Source of the DNA: Anaerospora hongkongensis
GTDB lineage: Bacteria > Bacillota > Negativicutes > Sporomusales > DSM-15969
Length of the DNA stretch: 64,000 nucleotides
NCBI RefSeq assembly: GCF_004339805.1
Contig: NZ_SLUI01000003.1
Span: 124,001 to 188,000, forward strand
Direction of reading: 5' to 3'
A program made the position numbers and the translations under genes. Shown here piece by piece: positions 27,023 through 36,675 of this stretch (the stretch's first letter is position 1; each line of letters begins with the position of its first letter). The notes under the pieces were generated by a model that was not told the DNA's origin, did not search any database, and saw nothing but the letters and a program-made list of their open reading frames with translations.

Positions 27023-27232
27023 GTGGAGAAGAAGAGTAAAGCTGACTCGGCAGCGTCAAATAAAAACGCCAAACAGTCTGCCGAGCTGCAGAAAATGATT
27101 CTGGAGGCAGTAGGCGGATTAAAATACGGGCAAGTGGTGTTTGTCATTAAGAATGGCAAGGTTGTTCAGGTGGAACGAACAGATAAAAGCCGGATTACCG
27201 GCCTGGAAGGAATATATGGCGACGGAATCTAG
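27023..27232 (+). CDS. DUF2292 (YezD-family) small protein C
   Basis: 69-residue product, GTG start at 27023 after GGAGGG, 11 bp behind protein B. It has a charged N-terminal part rich in Lys/Ala, then KMILEAVGGLKYGQVVFVIKNGKVVQVERTDK in family form. The third tandem copy suggests gene duplication. It precedes metY. Confidence 0.8.
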   Translation: MEKKSKADSAASNKNAKQSAELQKMILEAVGGLKYGQVVFVIKNGKVVQVERTDKSRITGLEGIYGDGI

Positions 27233-27270
27233 GCGTAGCAGTATCCCGCCGGTTTGAAGATACGCCCCAG

Positions 27271-27292
27271 GCCGATCAGTAAACTGAAGGCT
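27271..27292 (+). promoter_or_regulatory. Sulfur-leader motif without terminator, upstream of metY
   Basis: GCC (27271-27273)-GA-TCAG-TAAA-CTGA-A-GGC (27289-27291), outer stem extendable by a G-T pair. Unlike the other five copies, no terminator hairpin follows, and it lies inside the ACT-DUF2292-metY unit 45 bp before the start. It may act on translation or RNA processing. Confidence 0.55.
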
Positions 27293-27333
27293 CTACATAA
27301 AACTGTCATTTATAACAAATAGGAGGAGAATGA

Positions 27334-28623
<1,290 letters not shown>

Positions 28624-28634
28624 TATCGGAAGCA

Positions 28635-28682
28635 AGAGGCTGAGGGACCATCCGCGGGGATGGGACTTTCAGCCTCTTTTTT
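28635..28682 (+). terminator. Terminator after metY
   Basis: AGAGGCTGA...TCAGCCTCT with an internal CCATCC/GGATGG stem, then a run of T. Confidence 0.85.
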
Positions 28683-28793
28683 CTAATGAAGATAAGCGGC
28701 GGCAACAGGATTTCGCAAATACAATCACGAAAATAAATAGAGAAAGTCAAATGTGCTAAATTTGCTTTACTGACATATATTGGAGGAGTCGCC

Positions 28794-29624
28794 ATGTCAC
28801 AATTGGATGATAAGCTGGCAGCGCTGCTGCAGCTTTTACAGGAATTAGAAAGCTCGGTTATTGGGTTTTCCGGAGGGGTTGACAGCACTTTTCTTGCCGC
28901 CGCAGCTTACCGGGCACAAAAGGATAAGGCGGTGGCCATAACCGCCTGTTCCGATACGCTGCCGGAAAGTGAACTGAAAGAAGCGGAGGCGACCGCCCGC
29001 CATATTGGCATCCGTCATCTTGTACTGACCATCAGTGAGCTGGACAGTCCTGATTTCGTGGAAAATACGAACCAACGCTGCTATTTTTGTAAAAAAACAC
29101 GTTTCGGCGCTTTGGCTGAGTGGGCAAAGAATCAGGACATAAAATGGGTGCTGGATGGCTCAAATGCCGATGATGTTTCCGATTACCGCCCAGGCCTCAG
29201 GGCAATCGGTGAATTAGGCCAGGTACGCAGCCCGCTGCTGGAAGTGGGACTTACGAAAGACGAAATACGGGAAATATCGGCAGCCTGGGGACTGCCTACC
29301 TGGAATAAGCTGAGCGCGGCATGTTTGTCCTCGCGGGTTGCTTATGGGCAGCCCATTACGTCGGAAAAACTGTCGCAAATCGAGCAGGCTGAAGAATATT
29401 TAAAACCGCTTACCACCGGTCAGGTACGGGTACGCCATCATGGCGACATTGCCCGTATTGAAGTTGCTCCCCAGGATATACCGGTGCTTGCCGCGCCCGA
29501 AACGGCACAGGCGGTCAGCGCTTATTTTAAAAAACTGGGCTTTACATTTGTTACGCTTGATTTAACCGGTTACCGAACAGGCAGTATGAATGAAACCCTT
29601 ACACAGGCAAACGGCAACTCATGA
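28794..29624 (+). CDS. larE: LarE-type ATP-dependent sacrificial sulfur transferase
   Basis: PP-loop pyrophosphatase of 276 residues. SGGVDS at residues 26-31 binds ATP; NQRCYFCKKTRF and the AACLSSR segment hold conserved Cys, the latter at the sacrificial sulfur-donor position of LarE. LarE adds sulfur to the pyridinium precursor of the nickel-pincer cofactor of lactate racemase-like enzymes. GGAGG precedes ATG 28794. No larB, larC or larA gene is near, so other acceptors in this sulfur-rich region are possible. Confidence 0.85.
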   Translation: MSQLDDKLAALLQLLQELESSVIGFSGGVDSTFLAAAAYRAQKDKAVAITACSDTLPESELKEAEATARHIGIRHLVLTISELDSPDFVENTNQRCYFCKKTRFGALAEWAKNQDIKWVLDGSNADDVSDYRPGLRAIGELGQVRSPLLEVGLTKDEIREISAAWGLPTWNKLSAACLSSRVAYGQPITSEKLSQIEQAEEYLKPLTTGQVRVRHHGDIARIEVAPQDIPVLAAPETAQAVSAYFKKLGFTFVTLDLTGYRTGSMNETLTQANGNS

Positions 29625-29640
29625 TAAGTGGAGGTGTTCT

Positions 29641-30675
29641 ATGCTAACGGCAATTCAGCAGGCGGCAGCTACCCATTTGCTGACCAAGGAAGAGATTGTC
29701 CGGCTGCTGCAGACAACAGAGTTTGACGGCCCTCTTTTTGAAGCAGCCAATGCGCTGCGGGAAAAATATGTGGGCAACCTGGTTCACTTGCGCGGCCTTA
29801 TTGAGTTTTCGAATATCTGTAAGCAGAATTGTCTCTACTGCGGTTTGCGGCGTGAGAATCTAAATGTCCAGCGTTACCGTCTCACGACAGAGGAAATTCT
29901 CGATTTTGCCGCTAAGGCCCGTTCTTACGGCTATCGTACAGTAGTCTTGCAATCGGGTGAAGATGACTATTTTACTGTCGATAAGCTGCAGTATATCATT
30001 CGGAAGATCAAAGAGCTTGATCTGGCCATTACACTAAGCGTAGGTGAAAAATCAACGGACGAATACCGGGCCTATAAAGAGGCCGGAGCAGACCGTTATC
30101 TGCTTCGGATTGAAACAACCGACCAGGCTTTGTATGAGCGGCTTGATCCGGGCATGAGCTTTGTTAACCGGATTCGCTGCTTAAAGGATTTACGGGAGCT
30201 TGGCTATGAACTGGGAACAGGCTGTTTGGTCGGTCTGCCGGGCCAGACACTGGAATCACTGGCTGACGATATTCTGTTTTTTAAAGAACTAAATGCGGAC
30301 ATGGTCGGTATCGGACCATTTATTCCGAATCCCGACACACCCCTGGCCGCAGCGGCAGGCGGCTCATTCGAGTTGAGTCTGAAAGTAATGGCGATTACCA
30401 GGCTGCTGCTGCCGGACATTAATATTCCTGCGACAACTGCTATGGAAACGCTTAACCGCCAGGGCCGGGTTGTGGCACTGCAAAGTGGGGCTAATGTAGT
30501 GATGCCTAATGTTACGGAGGGAGATTACCGGAAGTTTTATGCCCTGTATCCGGGGAAAATCTGTATTAATGATACGCCTGCTCATTGCCGGGGCTGTATA
30601 ACCGGCAAGATTACCGCTATTGGCCGGTCTATTTCCGAAGATTATGGTTTCCGGAATAAATGCTGTCCTCTATAA
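29641..30675 (+). CDS. hydE: [FeFe]-hydrogenase maturation radical SAM enzyme
   Basis: Radical SAM protein of 344 residues, ATG 29641 after GGAGGTG. The cluster motif is C60-x3-C64-x2-C67 (CKQNCLYC). GIGPFIPNPDTPL and a LPDINIPATTAMETL segment match HydE. HydE builds part of the H-cluster of [FeFe]-hydrogenase. It starts 16 bp after larE. HydG, HydF and hydrogenase genes are not in the window. A terminator follows. Confidence 0.9.
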   Translation: MLTAIQQAAATHLLTKEEIVRLLQTTEFDGPLFEAANALREKYVGNLVHLRGLIEFSNICKQNCLYCGLRRENLNVQRYRLTTEEILDFAAKARSYGYRTVVLQSGEDDYFTVDKLQYIIRKIKELDLAITLSVGEKSTDEYRAYKEAGADRYLLRIETTDQALYERLDPGMSFVNRIRCLKDLRELGYELGTGCLVGLPGQTLESLADDILFFKELNADMVGIGPFIPNPDTPLAAAAGGSFELSLKVMAITRLLLPDINIPATTAMETLNRQGRVVALQSGANVVMPNVTEGDYRKFYALYPGKICINDTPAHCRGCITGKITAIGRSISEDYGFRNKCCPL

Positions 30676-30679
30676 CACG

Positions 30680-30708
30680 AATCCCCGCCAGACCAGGCGG
30701 GGATTTTT
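30680..30708 (+). terminator. Terminator after hydE
   Basis: AATCCCCGCC/GGCGGGGATT with a 6-base loop and T run. Confidence 0.88.
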
Positions 30709-30756
30709 GCATCTTTGTTGAAAAGAAAGTTAATATTTTCACAAGTCCAAAAACGT

Positions 30757-30895
30757 GTTACAATAAAGAGGTAATAATTACCACTTCGCGCTGGAATAGT
30801 AGGTAGAAACTTGCACCCAAAGGCCCTTACAGCCGCCGGATAAGCGGCTGCTTGGAGATAGAAAATACCGTCACAGGTAAAAGGGAGAGGGGTAT
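30757..30895 (+). other. Unassigned leader before the CoA transferase operon
   Basis: A possible -10 (TACAAT near 30758) is followed by the palindrome GTAATAATTAC and a 7-bp hairpin CAGCCGC (30830-30836)/GCGGCTG (30844-30850) without a T run. I recognise no riboswitch. The 185-bp gap otherwise holds nothing I can name. Confidence 0.3.
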
Positions 30896-31612
30896 ATGAA
30901 CAAGATTACCGAACTGGACAAGGTGATTGACCGAGTGAACGATGGAGCAACCATTATGATTGGTGGCTTTCTCGGCATCGGATCTCCGCTCAAGTGCATT
31001 GAAAAGCTGGTTGAAAAAGGGGTAAAGGAGCTTACGGTGATTGCGGTTACCAATGCTTATCCCGGCGGTGGCTTCGATCTGGCACCCTTGTTTAAAAACC
31101 GGCAGGTGAAGAAGTTTATTACAGCTCATACGGGTACTTGCCCGGAAGCTCTGGAGGTGTACAAGAGCGGTGATTTGGAAGTCGAATTTTACCCGATGGG
31201 GTCGTGGATTGAAAAAATCCGGGCTGCCGGGTCCGGTCTGGGCGGCGTATTGACGCCAATTGGTGTAGGTACGCTGGTGGAAAAGGACAAACAAAAATTA
31301 ACCATTAACGGCAAAGAATACCTCCTGGAACTGCCGCTTAAGGCAGATTTTGCTTTTATAAAAGGATACCGTGCCGACCAACTGGGGAATGTGGAATACC
31401 GTGGTGTTTCGCTGAACAGCAATCCGGTTGTCGCTATGGCTGCTGACTATACGGTGGCTGAAGTGAATGAAATTGTGGAAGTTGGCGCTATTGAGCCTAT
31501 CCGCGTGGGAACTCCGGGGATATTTGTCAGAGCTGTTATTCAAGGATACGCCTTCGAAGAGCATCAGCGGATTTATGAAGAGCTGTGGATGCGTACTGGC
31601 CGTTTAGCATAA
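30896..31612 (+). CDS. 3-oxoacid/acetate CoA-transferase subunit A
   Basis: AtoD-like subunit of 238 residues with the GGFLGIGSP loop near the N-terminus, TGTCPEAL and GTLVEKDKQ segments. With the B subunit it moves CoA between acyl groups such as acetyl-CoA and acetoacetate or butyrate. GGGAGAGG precedes ATG 30896. It is the first of a four-gene set with hbd and crt. Confidence 0.9.
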   Translation: MNKITELDKVIDRVNDGATIMIGGFLGIGSPLKCIEKLVEKGVKELTVIAVTNAYPGGGFDLAPLFKNRQVKKFITAHTGTCPEALEVYKSGDLEVEFYPMGSWIEKIRAAGSGLGGVLTPIGVGTLVEKDKQKLTINGKEYLLELPLKADFAFIKGYRADQLGNVEYRGVSLNSNPVVAMAADYTVAEVNEIVEVGAIEPIRVGTPGIFVRAVIQGYAFEEHQRIYEELWMRTGRLA

Positions 31613-31640
31613 TTTCGTGCCAAAAAAAGGAGGGTATATG

Positions 31641-32339
31641 ATGGATTATAGAGAAATGATAGCTCGTAGGGCCGCATTGGAATTAAATGACGGAGAAGTG
31701 GTAAACTTAGGTTTTGGTATGCCAACTGCCGTGGCCAATTATATTCCCGATGGCGTGGATGTGATCCTGCAATCCGAGAACGGGTGCCTGCTTTTCGGGC
31801 CAACACCCAAACGGGGTCAGCAGGATGCCGATAACGGCAATGCCGGCGGTCAGCCGATCAGTCTGCAGCCTGGGGCGGCAATTTTTGATCTGACAACATC
31901 TTTCAGCATTATTCGGGGAGGTCACGTAGATACTACTATCTTAGGGGCGCTCGAAGTGGATCAGTATGGTAATATTGCCAACTGGGCCATGCCGGTGGCA
32001 CCGGGGAAATACTCACCCGGCATGGGAGGAGCAATGGACCTGGTGGGCGGAGCCCGTAAGGTTGTTGCTACTTTGCAGCATAATGATAAAAAGGGAGCCT
32101 CCAAAGTATTGAAAGAGTGTCTGCTGCCGTTGACCGGTAAAGGGGTGGTAGATATTATCATTACGGACAAGGCCGTTTTTTCTGTTGGTCCGGCAGGCTT
32201 AATCCTCCGGGAAATGGCGGCAGGCTTTACGGTTGACGATATCCGCGCTCTGACCGAAGCGGAGTTTACCGTTGCTGATGATCTTACCGAATACCGGCTG
32301 GGCTTTATTCAGGAGGCGGCAGCCGCAAAAGAGCAATAA
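31641..32339 (+). CDS. 3-oxoacid/acetate CoA-transferase subunit B
   Basis: AtoA-like subunit of about 232 residues. The catalytic Glu is in LQSENG, with NLGFGMPTAVANYI upstream and a GMGGAMDLV loop. ATG 31641, 7 bp after AGGAGG, is preferred over the adjacent ATG 31638. It is paired with subunit A, 28 bp apart. The gene set implies interconversion of acetoacetyl-CoA/butyryl-CoA intermediates. Confidence 0.9.
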   Translation: MDYREMIARRAALELNDGEVVNLGFGMPTAVANYIPDGVDVILQSENGCLLFGPTPKRGQQDADNGNAGGQPISLQPGAAIFDLTTSFSIIRGGHVDTTILGALEVDQYGNIANWAMPVAPGKYSPGMGGAMDLVGGARKVVATLQHNDKKGASKVLKECLLPLTGKGVVDIIITDKAVFSVGPAGLILREMAAGFTVDDIRALTEAEFTVADDLTEYRLGFIQEAAAAKEQ

Positions 32340-32416
32340 ACATGTGGCAGGACCGGGATGTTTAATCCGGCTTGCGCATGCTTTATAAACTTAAGAATAG
32401 AAAGGGGAATAAACAC

Positions 32417-33274
32417 ATGGAATTTAAAAAGGCACTTATTATCGGTGCAGGACAAATGGGCAGCGGAATTGCTCAAGTAATGGCGCAGGGCGGCTTGCAA
32501 GTAACCCTTCGCGATATTAAAGAAGAGTTCGTTAAAAAAGGAATTGCCGGAATTGATAAAAATCTGGCTAAATCAGTGGAAAAAGGCAAGCTTTCAGCTG
32601 AGGAAAAAACTGCCATTATGAGCCGTATTCAAGGTGTAGTGGAATTGGATGCCGCAGCCTGCGATGTTGATCTGGTTGTTGAAGCCGCTATTGAGAATAT
32701 GGAAATCAAAAAAACGATTTTCCAGCAGCTTGATCAGCAGTGCCCGGCGCACACCATTTTTGCCACGAATACTTCCTCGCTGCCTGTAACCGCTATCGGT
32801 GCATTAACCAAACGGGCTGATAAAGTGATCGGCATGCATTTCTTCAATCCTGCTCCCGTTATGAAGCTGGTAGAAGTAATCAATGGCCTTGCCACAAGTG
32901 AGGAAACATTTGCGGCAGTAAAAGCTTTAGCAGAAAACCTCGGCAAATCCCCTGTAAAAGTATCTGATTTCCCTGGCTTTGTGGGCAACCGGATCATGAT
33001 TCCGATGATCAATGAAGCTGTTTTCACCTTGATGGAAGGTGTAGCAAGCGCGGAAGATATTGATACTGTCGCTAAACTGGGCTTTAACCATCCGATGGGA
33101 CCCTTGGCACTGTCCGACCTGATCGGCAACGATACCGTGCTGTACATCATGGAAGTGCTCTATGACGGCTATGGTGACCCGAAATACCGTCCGTGCCCGC
33201 TGCTCAAGAAAATGGTGCAGGCCGGCTATCTGGGACGCAAAACAGGCAAAGGATTCTACGACTATAATAAATAA
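32417..33274 (+). CDS. hbd: 3-hydroxybutyryl-CoA dehydrogenase
   Basis: NAD(P)-dependent dehydrogenase of 285 residues. The Rossmann motif [13 protein letters not shown], the catalytic His region ([14 protein letters not shown]) and the C-terminal [16 protein letters not shown] are standard for Hbd of butyrate-forming clostridia. GAAAGGGG precedes ATG 32417. It is encoded directly upstream of crt, giving two consecutive steps of acetoacetyl-CoA reduction. Confidence 0.93.
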   Translation: MEFKKALIIGAGQMGSGIAQVMAQGGLQVTLRDIKEEFVKKGIAGIDKNLAKSVEKGKLSAEEKTAIMSRIQGVVELDAAACDVDLVVEAAIENMEIKKTIFQQLDQQCPAHTIFATNTSSLPVTAIGALTKRADKVIGMHFFNPAPVMKLVEVINGLATSEETFAAVKALAENLGKSPVKVSDFPGFVGNRIMIPMINEAVFTLMEGVASAEDIDTVAKLGFNHPMGPLALSDLIGNDTVLYIMEVLYDGYGDPKYRPCPLLKKMVQAGYLGRKTGKGFYDYNK

Positions 33275-33295
33275 ATTGAATAGGCGGTGGAATGT

Positions 33296-34081
33296 ATGAG
33301 TGAGTTTGCTAATCTGTTATTTGAGAAACAGGAAGGAATCGGGCTGGTAACGATTAACCGGCCTAAAGCCCTTAATGCGCTGAATCAGGCTACTCTCGAA
33401 GAACTGGATAAGCTGGCTGATCTAATTGCCAAAGATACTGATATCAAAGTGGTAATCCTCACAGGCAGCGGCGAAAAAGCGTTTGTCGCCGGTGCGGATA
33501 TCACAGAAATGCAGCATAAAACGGCAATCGAAGGCCGCAATTTCGGTAAACTTGGTCAGGCTGTTTTCAACAAAATTGAGAACCTCCCCCAACCGGTAAT
33601 AGCAGCAGTTAATGGCTTTGCTCTCGGCGGCGGGTGCGAACTGGCAATGTCCTGCGATATTCGCATTGCCTCGGACAGAGCTAAATTCGGCCAGCCGGAA
33701 GTTACGCTTGGCATTACTCCCGGCTTTGCCGGCACTCAACGTTTAGCCCGCCTGGTTGGCAAGGGACGTTCCAAAGAATTACTGTATACCGGCGATGTCA
33801 TTGATGCTAATGAAGCGTATCGCATTGGCCTGGTCAATAAGGTTGCAGCTGCTGACGAACTGATGACGGTAGCCCGTGCTATGGCAGAAAAAATTATGTC
33901 CCGGGCACCGATTGCTGTTCAGCTTTGTAAAGCTGCCGTTAATGAAGGTCTGGATACTGACCTCGAAACCGGCGTGGCCTACGAAGCGGAAGTTTTTGGC
34001 CTTTGCTTCGCCACCGCTGACCAAAAAGAAGGCATGAGCGCCTTTGTTGAAAAGCGCAAAGCCAGTTTTCAAGGCAAGTAA
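33296..34081 (+). CDS. crt: Enoyl-CoA hydratase / crotonase
   Basis: Crotonase of 261 residues that dehydrates 3-hydroxybutyryl-CoA. Oxyanion-hole segment AFVAGADI and the catalytic region ALGGGCELAMSCDI and FGQPEVTLGI (second Glu) are present. ATG 33296 follows AGGCGGTGG; GTG 33287 overlaps that site. It ends the operon at a strong terminator. No butyryl-CoA dehydrogenase gene lies here, so completion to butyrate would need genes elsewhere. Confidence 0.92.
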   Translation: MSEFANLLFEKQEGIGLVTINRPKALNALNQATLEELDKLADLIAKDTDIKVVILTGSGEKAFVAGADITEMQHKTAIEGRNFGKLGQAVFNKIENLPQPVIAAVNGFALGGGCELAMSCDIRIASDRAKFGQPEVTLGITPGFAGTQRLARLVGKGRSKELLYTGDVIDANEAYRIGLVNKVAAADELMTVARAMAEKIMSRAPIAVQLCKAAVNEGLDTDLETGVAYEAEVFGLCFATADQKEGMSAFVEKRKASFQGK

Positions 34082-34101
34082 ATAAAAGCATTTCTCTAAG
34101 T

Positions 34102-34130
34102 TCCCGCCCTATTTTGGGGCGGGAGCTTTT
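34102..34130 (+). terminator. Terminator after crt
   Basis: TCCCGCCC/GGGGCGGGA around a short AT loop, then TTTT. Confidence 0.85.
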
Positions 34131-34237
34131 ATATAATGGCAATTCTTTCTTCCTTCTGGTAAAATATATGATATAACTTGCCATTTCGGATGGATGATAC
34201 TGGTTATACTAGTGTTACCGATTCTAGGAGGGATGAC

Positions 34238-35071
34238 ATGGAATTATGGATGACTGAGTTTCAAACCAAAAATCTGGGTTTGACTACTAGGATTAAAGAA
34301 ACGCTTTATTCAGGTAAATCGAAGTTTCAGGATATTGCGGTTGTTGATTCGGAACAATTTGGCCGCATGCTTGTCCTGGACGGTGTATATCAAACGTCTG
34401 TTTTTGATGAGTACATTTATCACGAGATGATTGCGCATGTACCGCTCTTTACACATCCTAACCCGCAGAAGGTATTAATCATCGGCGGTGGGGACGGAGG
34501 CAGCGCGCGAGAGGTAGTCAAGCACTCAAGCGTAGAAAAGGCGGTTATGGTTGAGATTGACGGATTGGTAGTAGAGGTCAGCAAACAATATCTGCCGGAG
34601 ATTTCCGAAGCCATGCGTAATCAGCATCCTAAGCTGGATTTGCGTATTGATGACGGGATCAAGCATATTGCCGAACTGGAAAACCACTATGATGTGATTA
34701 TTGTAGACTGCTCTGATCCTATTGGACCGGGAGAAGGCCTGTTTACTTATGAATTTTATCAGAGTGTAAAGAAAGCCTTAAAAGCTGACGGACTCTTTGT
34801 TCAGCAGACAGAGTCTCCTTTTATTCATGCCGAGCTGCTTCAGCGGGCCTGGAAAGATATTGCCTCGCTTTTCCCGATTACCCGTCTGTACCTGGCACCA
34901 ATACCGCTTTATCCAAGCGGGACCCATTGCTTTACGATAGGATCAAAGGTACATGATCCGCTGACGGTAGATACCAGCACAATCGAAGAATTAAATACCC
35001 GCTACCATAACCGGGATATTCAAAAAAGCTGCTTTACCCTGCCAAACTTTATCAAACAAATGCTGAAATAA
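34238..35071 (+). CDS. speE: Polyamine aminopropyltransferase (spermidine synthase)
   Basis: 277 residues. ATG 34238 follows TAGGAGGG; the open frame from 34178 extends upstream of it. The dcSAM-binding motif VLIIGGGDGGSAREV, the substrate loop VDCSDPIGPGEGLF and the YQTSVFDEYIYHEM region are typical. It transfers aminopropyl from decarboxylated SAM to putrescine. It is transcribed alone and ends at a terminator. No speD is in the window. Confidence 0.93.
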   Translation: MELWMTEFQTKNLGLTTRIKETLYSGKSKFQDIAVVDSEQFGRMLVLDGVYQTSVFDEYIYHEMIAHVPLFTHPNPQKVLIIGGGDGGSAREVVKHSSVEKAVMVEIDGLVVEVSKQYLPEISEAMRNQHPKLDLRIDDGIKHIAELENHYDVIIVDCSDPIGPGEGLFTYEFYQSVKKALKADGLFVQQTESPFIHAELLQRAWKDIASLFPITRLYLAPIPLYPSGTHCFTIGSKVHDPLTVDTSTIEELNTRYHNRDIQKSCFTLPNFIKQMLK

Positions 35072-35073
35072 AA

Positions 35074-35115
35074 ACTCACCTTCCGGCTGGCTGCCTGGAA
35101 GGTGAGTTCTTTTTT
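35074..35115 (+). terminator. Terminator between speE and the M29 aminopeptidase
   Basis: ACTCACCTTCC (35074-35084) pairs with GGAAGGTGAGT (35097-35107), T run after. It is placed between convergent genes and may serve both. Confidence 0.88.
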
Positions 35116-35128
35116 GAGTAAAAAGAAC

Positions 35129-36241
35129 TTATTTTAAGTTTTCCGGATTTAAGGGTTCCAGCTCGGGAACTACGAACAGGCCGTCTTTGCGAATCAAGCG
35201 ATCATCAAACCAAATTTCGCCGCCGCCGTATTCCGGGTTTTGGATGAGTACCAAATCCCAGTGAATGACGGATTTATTGCCGTTAAAAGCGGTATCATAG
35301 GCGTTGCCTGGTGTAAAATGCAGGCTGCCCTTGATTTTTTCATCAAAGAGGGTATCTTTCATCGGTGTATCAATATAGGGATTGACGCCAAGGGCGAATT
35401 CGCCGATATAGCGGGCGCCAGCATCACTATCCAGGACTTTGTTCAGTTTTTCCGTTTCATTGGCGGTTGCTTTGATGATTTTGCCGTTTTCAAATTCAAA
35501 GCGGATATTCTCATAGGTGACACCCTGGTATACTGCCGGGGTATTATAGGTGATTACACCGTTAACCGAATCACGCACCGGGGCGGTGTAGACTTCACCG
35601 TCAGGAATGTTGCGCAAACCGGAACATTTTACGGCGGGAATGCCTTTGATGGAAAAAGTCAGATCCGTACCGGGACTAATGATGCGGACTTTATCCGTCT
35701 GTTCAAACAGGGCAATCGCCGGGTCCATTGCTTTAGCCATTTTGGCATAATCCAGGTTGCAGACATTAAAGTAGAAATCCTCGAAAGCATCGGTGCTGCT
35801 ATTTGCCAATTGGGCCATGCTGCCATTGGGATAGCGCATGACGCACCATTTGGTATGAGGGACCCGGATGTCCAAATGAACGGGCTTGCTCCAGTACTGT
35901 TGGTAGTTTTGCATGTTTTCGGCAGGCACATCGGACAGCTCGCTCACATTTTCGCTTGCTCTAATCCCAATATAAGCGTCCATATTTTTCATGCGCTCTG
36001 CTTCCCACTGACCAATCAGTGTTAGCTGCTCAACTGTTGCCTGACGCAGCAGGGAACGCTGCAGCTGATTGTTTTTAATTGTTAGAAAAGGGAGGCCGCC
36101 GGCGCGGTAGGTTTCATCCACCAAAGCTTTAGCCAGCGGATGGGCATTATCAAAAACTTCAATGAGTACTTTTTCACCTGGTTGTAAGTCAACAGAGTAC
36201 GTAATCAGATTTTTCGCGAGTGTTTTGATTCTGGGATCCAT
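35129..36241 (-). CDS. M29-family aminopeptidase
   Basis: Metallo-aminopeptidase of 370 residues (thermophilic aminopeptidase / AmpS type). Family features are the N-terminal LAKNLITYSVDLQPGEKVLIE, the central GTDLTF and GEVYTAP metal-binding Glu, GEFALGVNP, and the C-terminal SVIHWDLVLI with its metal-ligand His-Asp. GGAGGCG precedes the minus-strand ATG 36241. It is a monocistronic, cytoplasmic peptide-degrading enzyme. Confidence 0.9.
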   Translation of the reverse strand: MDPRIKTLAKNLITYSVDLQPGEKVLIEVFDNAHPLAKALVDETYRAGGLPFLTIKNNQLQRSLLRQATVEQLTLIGQWEAERMKNMDAYIGIRASENVSELSDVPAENMQNYQQYWSKPVHLDIRVPHTKWCVMRYPNGSMAQLANSSTDAFEDFYFNVCNLDYAKMAKAMDPAIALFEQTDKVRIISPGTDLTFSIKGIPAVKCSGLRNIPDGEVYTAPVRDSVNGVITYNTPAVYQGVTYENIRFEFENGKIIKATANETEKLNKVLDSDAGARYIGEFALGVNPYIDTPMKDTLFDEKIKGSLHFTPGNAYDTAFNGNKSVIHWDLVLIQNPEYGGGEIWFDDRLIRKDGLFVVPELEPLNPENLK

Positions 36242-36343
36242 GGAAACGCCTCCTAGTGGTAGTTATCTGTCTGTAGTATTTACAGTTATCCATTCTTATA
36301 AAAATTTCCTTTTATTTTCAATAAAAAAATTATCGTAAACCTC

Positions 36344-36372
36344 TTGCATTTTGTCTTAAGATGTTTTATAAT
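36344..36372 (+). promoter_or_regulatory. Promoter of the tRNA cluster
   Basis: TTGCAT (36344-36349), 17-bp spacer, TATAAT (36367-36372), 15 bp before tRNA-Asn. Confidence 0.8.
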
Positions 36373-36387
36373 TTATTTTGTCGTCGT

Positions 36388-36463
36388 TCCTCGATAGCTC
36401 AGTTGGTAGAGCAATCGGCTGTTAACCGATCGGTCGTAGGTTCGAGTCCTACTCGAGGAGCCA
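36388..36463 (+). tRNA. tRNA-Asn (GTT)
   Basis: A full cloverleaf can be drawn: acceptor TCCTCGA/TCGAGGA, anticodon GTT in the loop CTGTTAA, T-loop GTTCGAGTC, CCA encoded at 36461-36463. Confidence 0.97.
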
Positions 36464-36473
36464 TTTCTTTTCT

Positions 36474-36548
36474 GGCCCGTTGGTCAAGCGGTTAAGACAC
36501 CGCCCTTTCACGGCGGTATCAAGGGTTCGATTCCCTTACGGGTCACCA
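36474..36548 (+). tRNA. tRNA-Glu (TTC)
   Basis: Acceptor GGCCCGT/ACGGGTC, anticodon TTC in CCTTTCA, T-arm GGTTCGATTCC, discriminator A, CCA encoded at 36546-36548. Co-transcribed with its neighbours. Confidence 0.97.
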
Positions 36549-36553
36549 ATCCC

Positions 36554-36629
<76 letters not shown>

Positions 36630-36633
36630 AATT

Positions 36634-36666
36634 ATAAACGCCAAACAATTTGTTTGGCGTTTATTT
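36634..36666 (+). terminator. Terminator of the tRNA cluster
   Basis: ATAAACGCCAAACAA and its complement TTGTTTGGCGTTTAT in direct succession, then T-rich. It also serves the convergent LUD gene. Confidence 0.88.
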
Positions 36667-36675
36667 TTATTTACT

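Noticed and set aside
10177..27292. T-box interpretation of the sulfur leaders
   Set aside because: The leaders are far too short and lack the T-box sequence (GGUGGNACCGCG) and specifier loop.
30830..30850. Terminator before the CoA-transferase operon
   Set aside because: The hairpin is not followed by a T run, so it is listed only as an unassigned leader structure.
35240..36025. 261-codon plus-strand open frame opposite the M29 aminopeptidase
   Set aside because: It is an antisense shadow of a clearly conserved gene, with no ribosome binding site or family resemblance.
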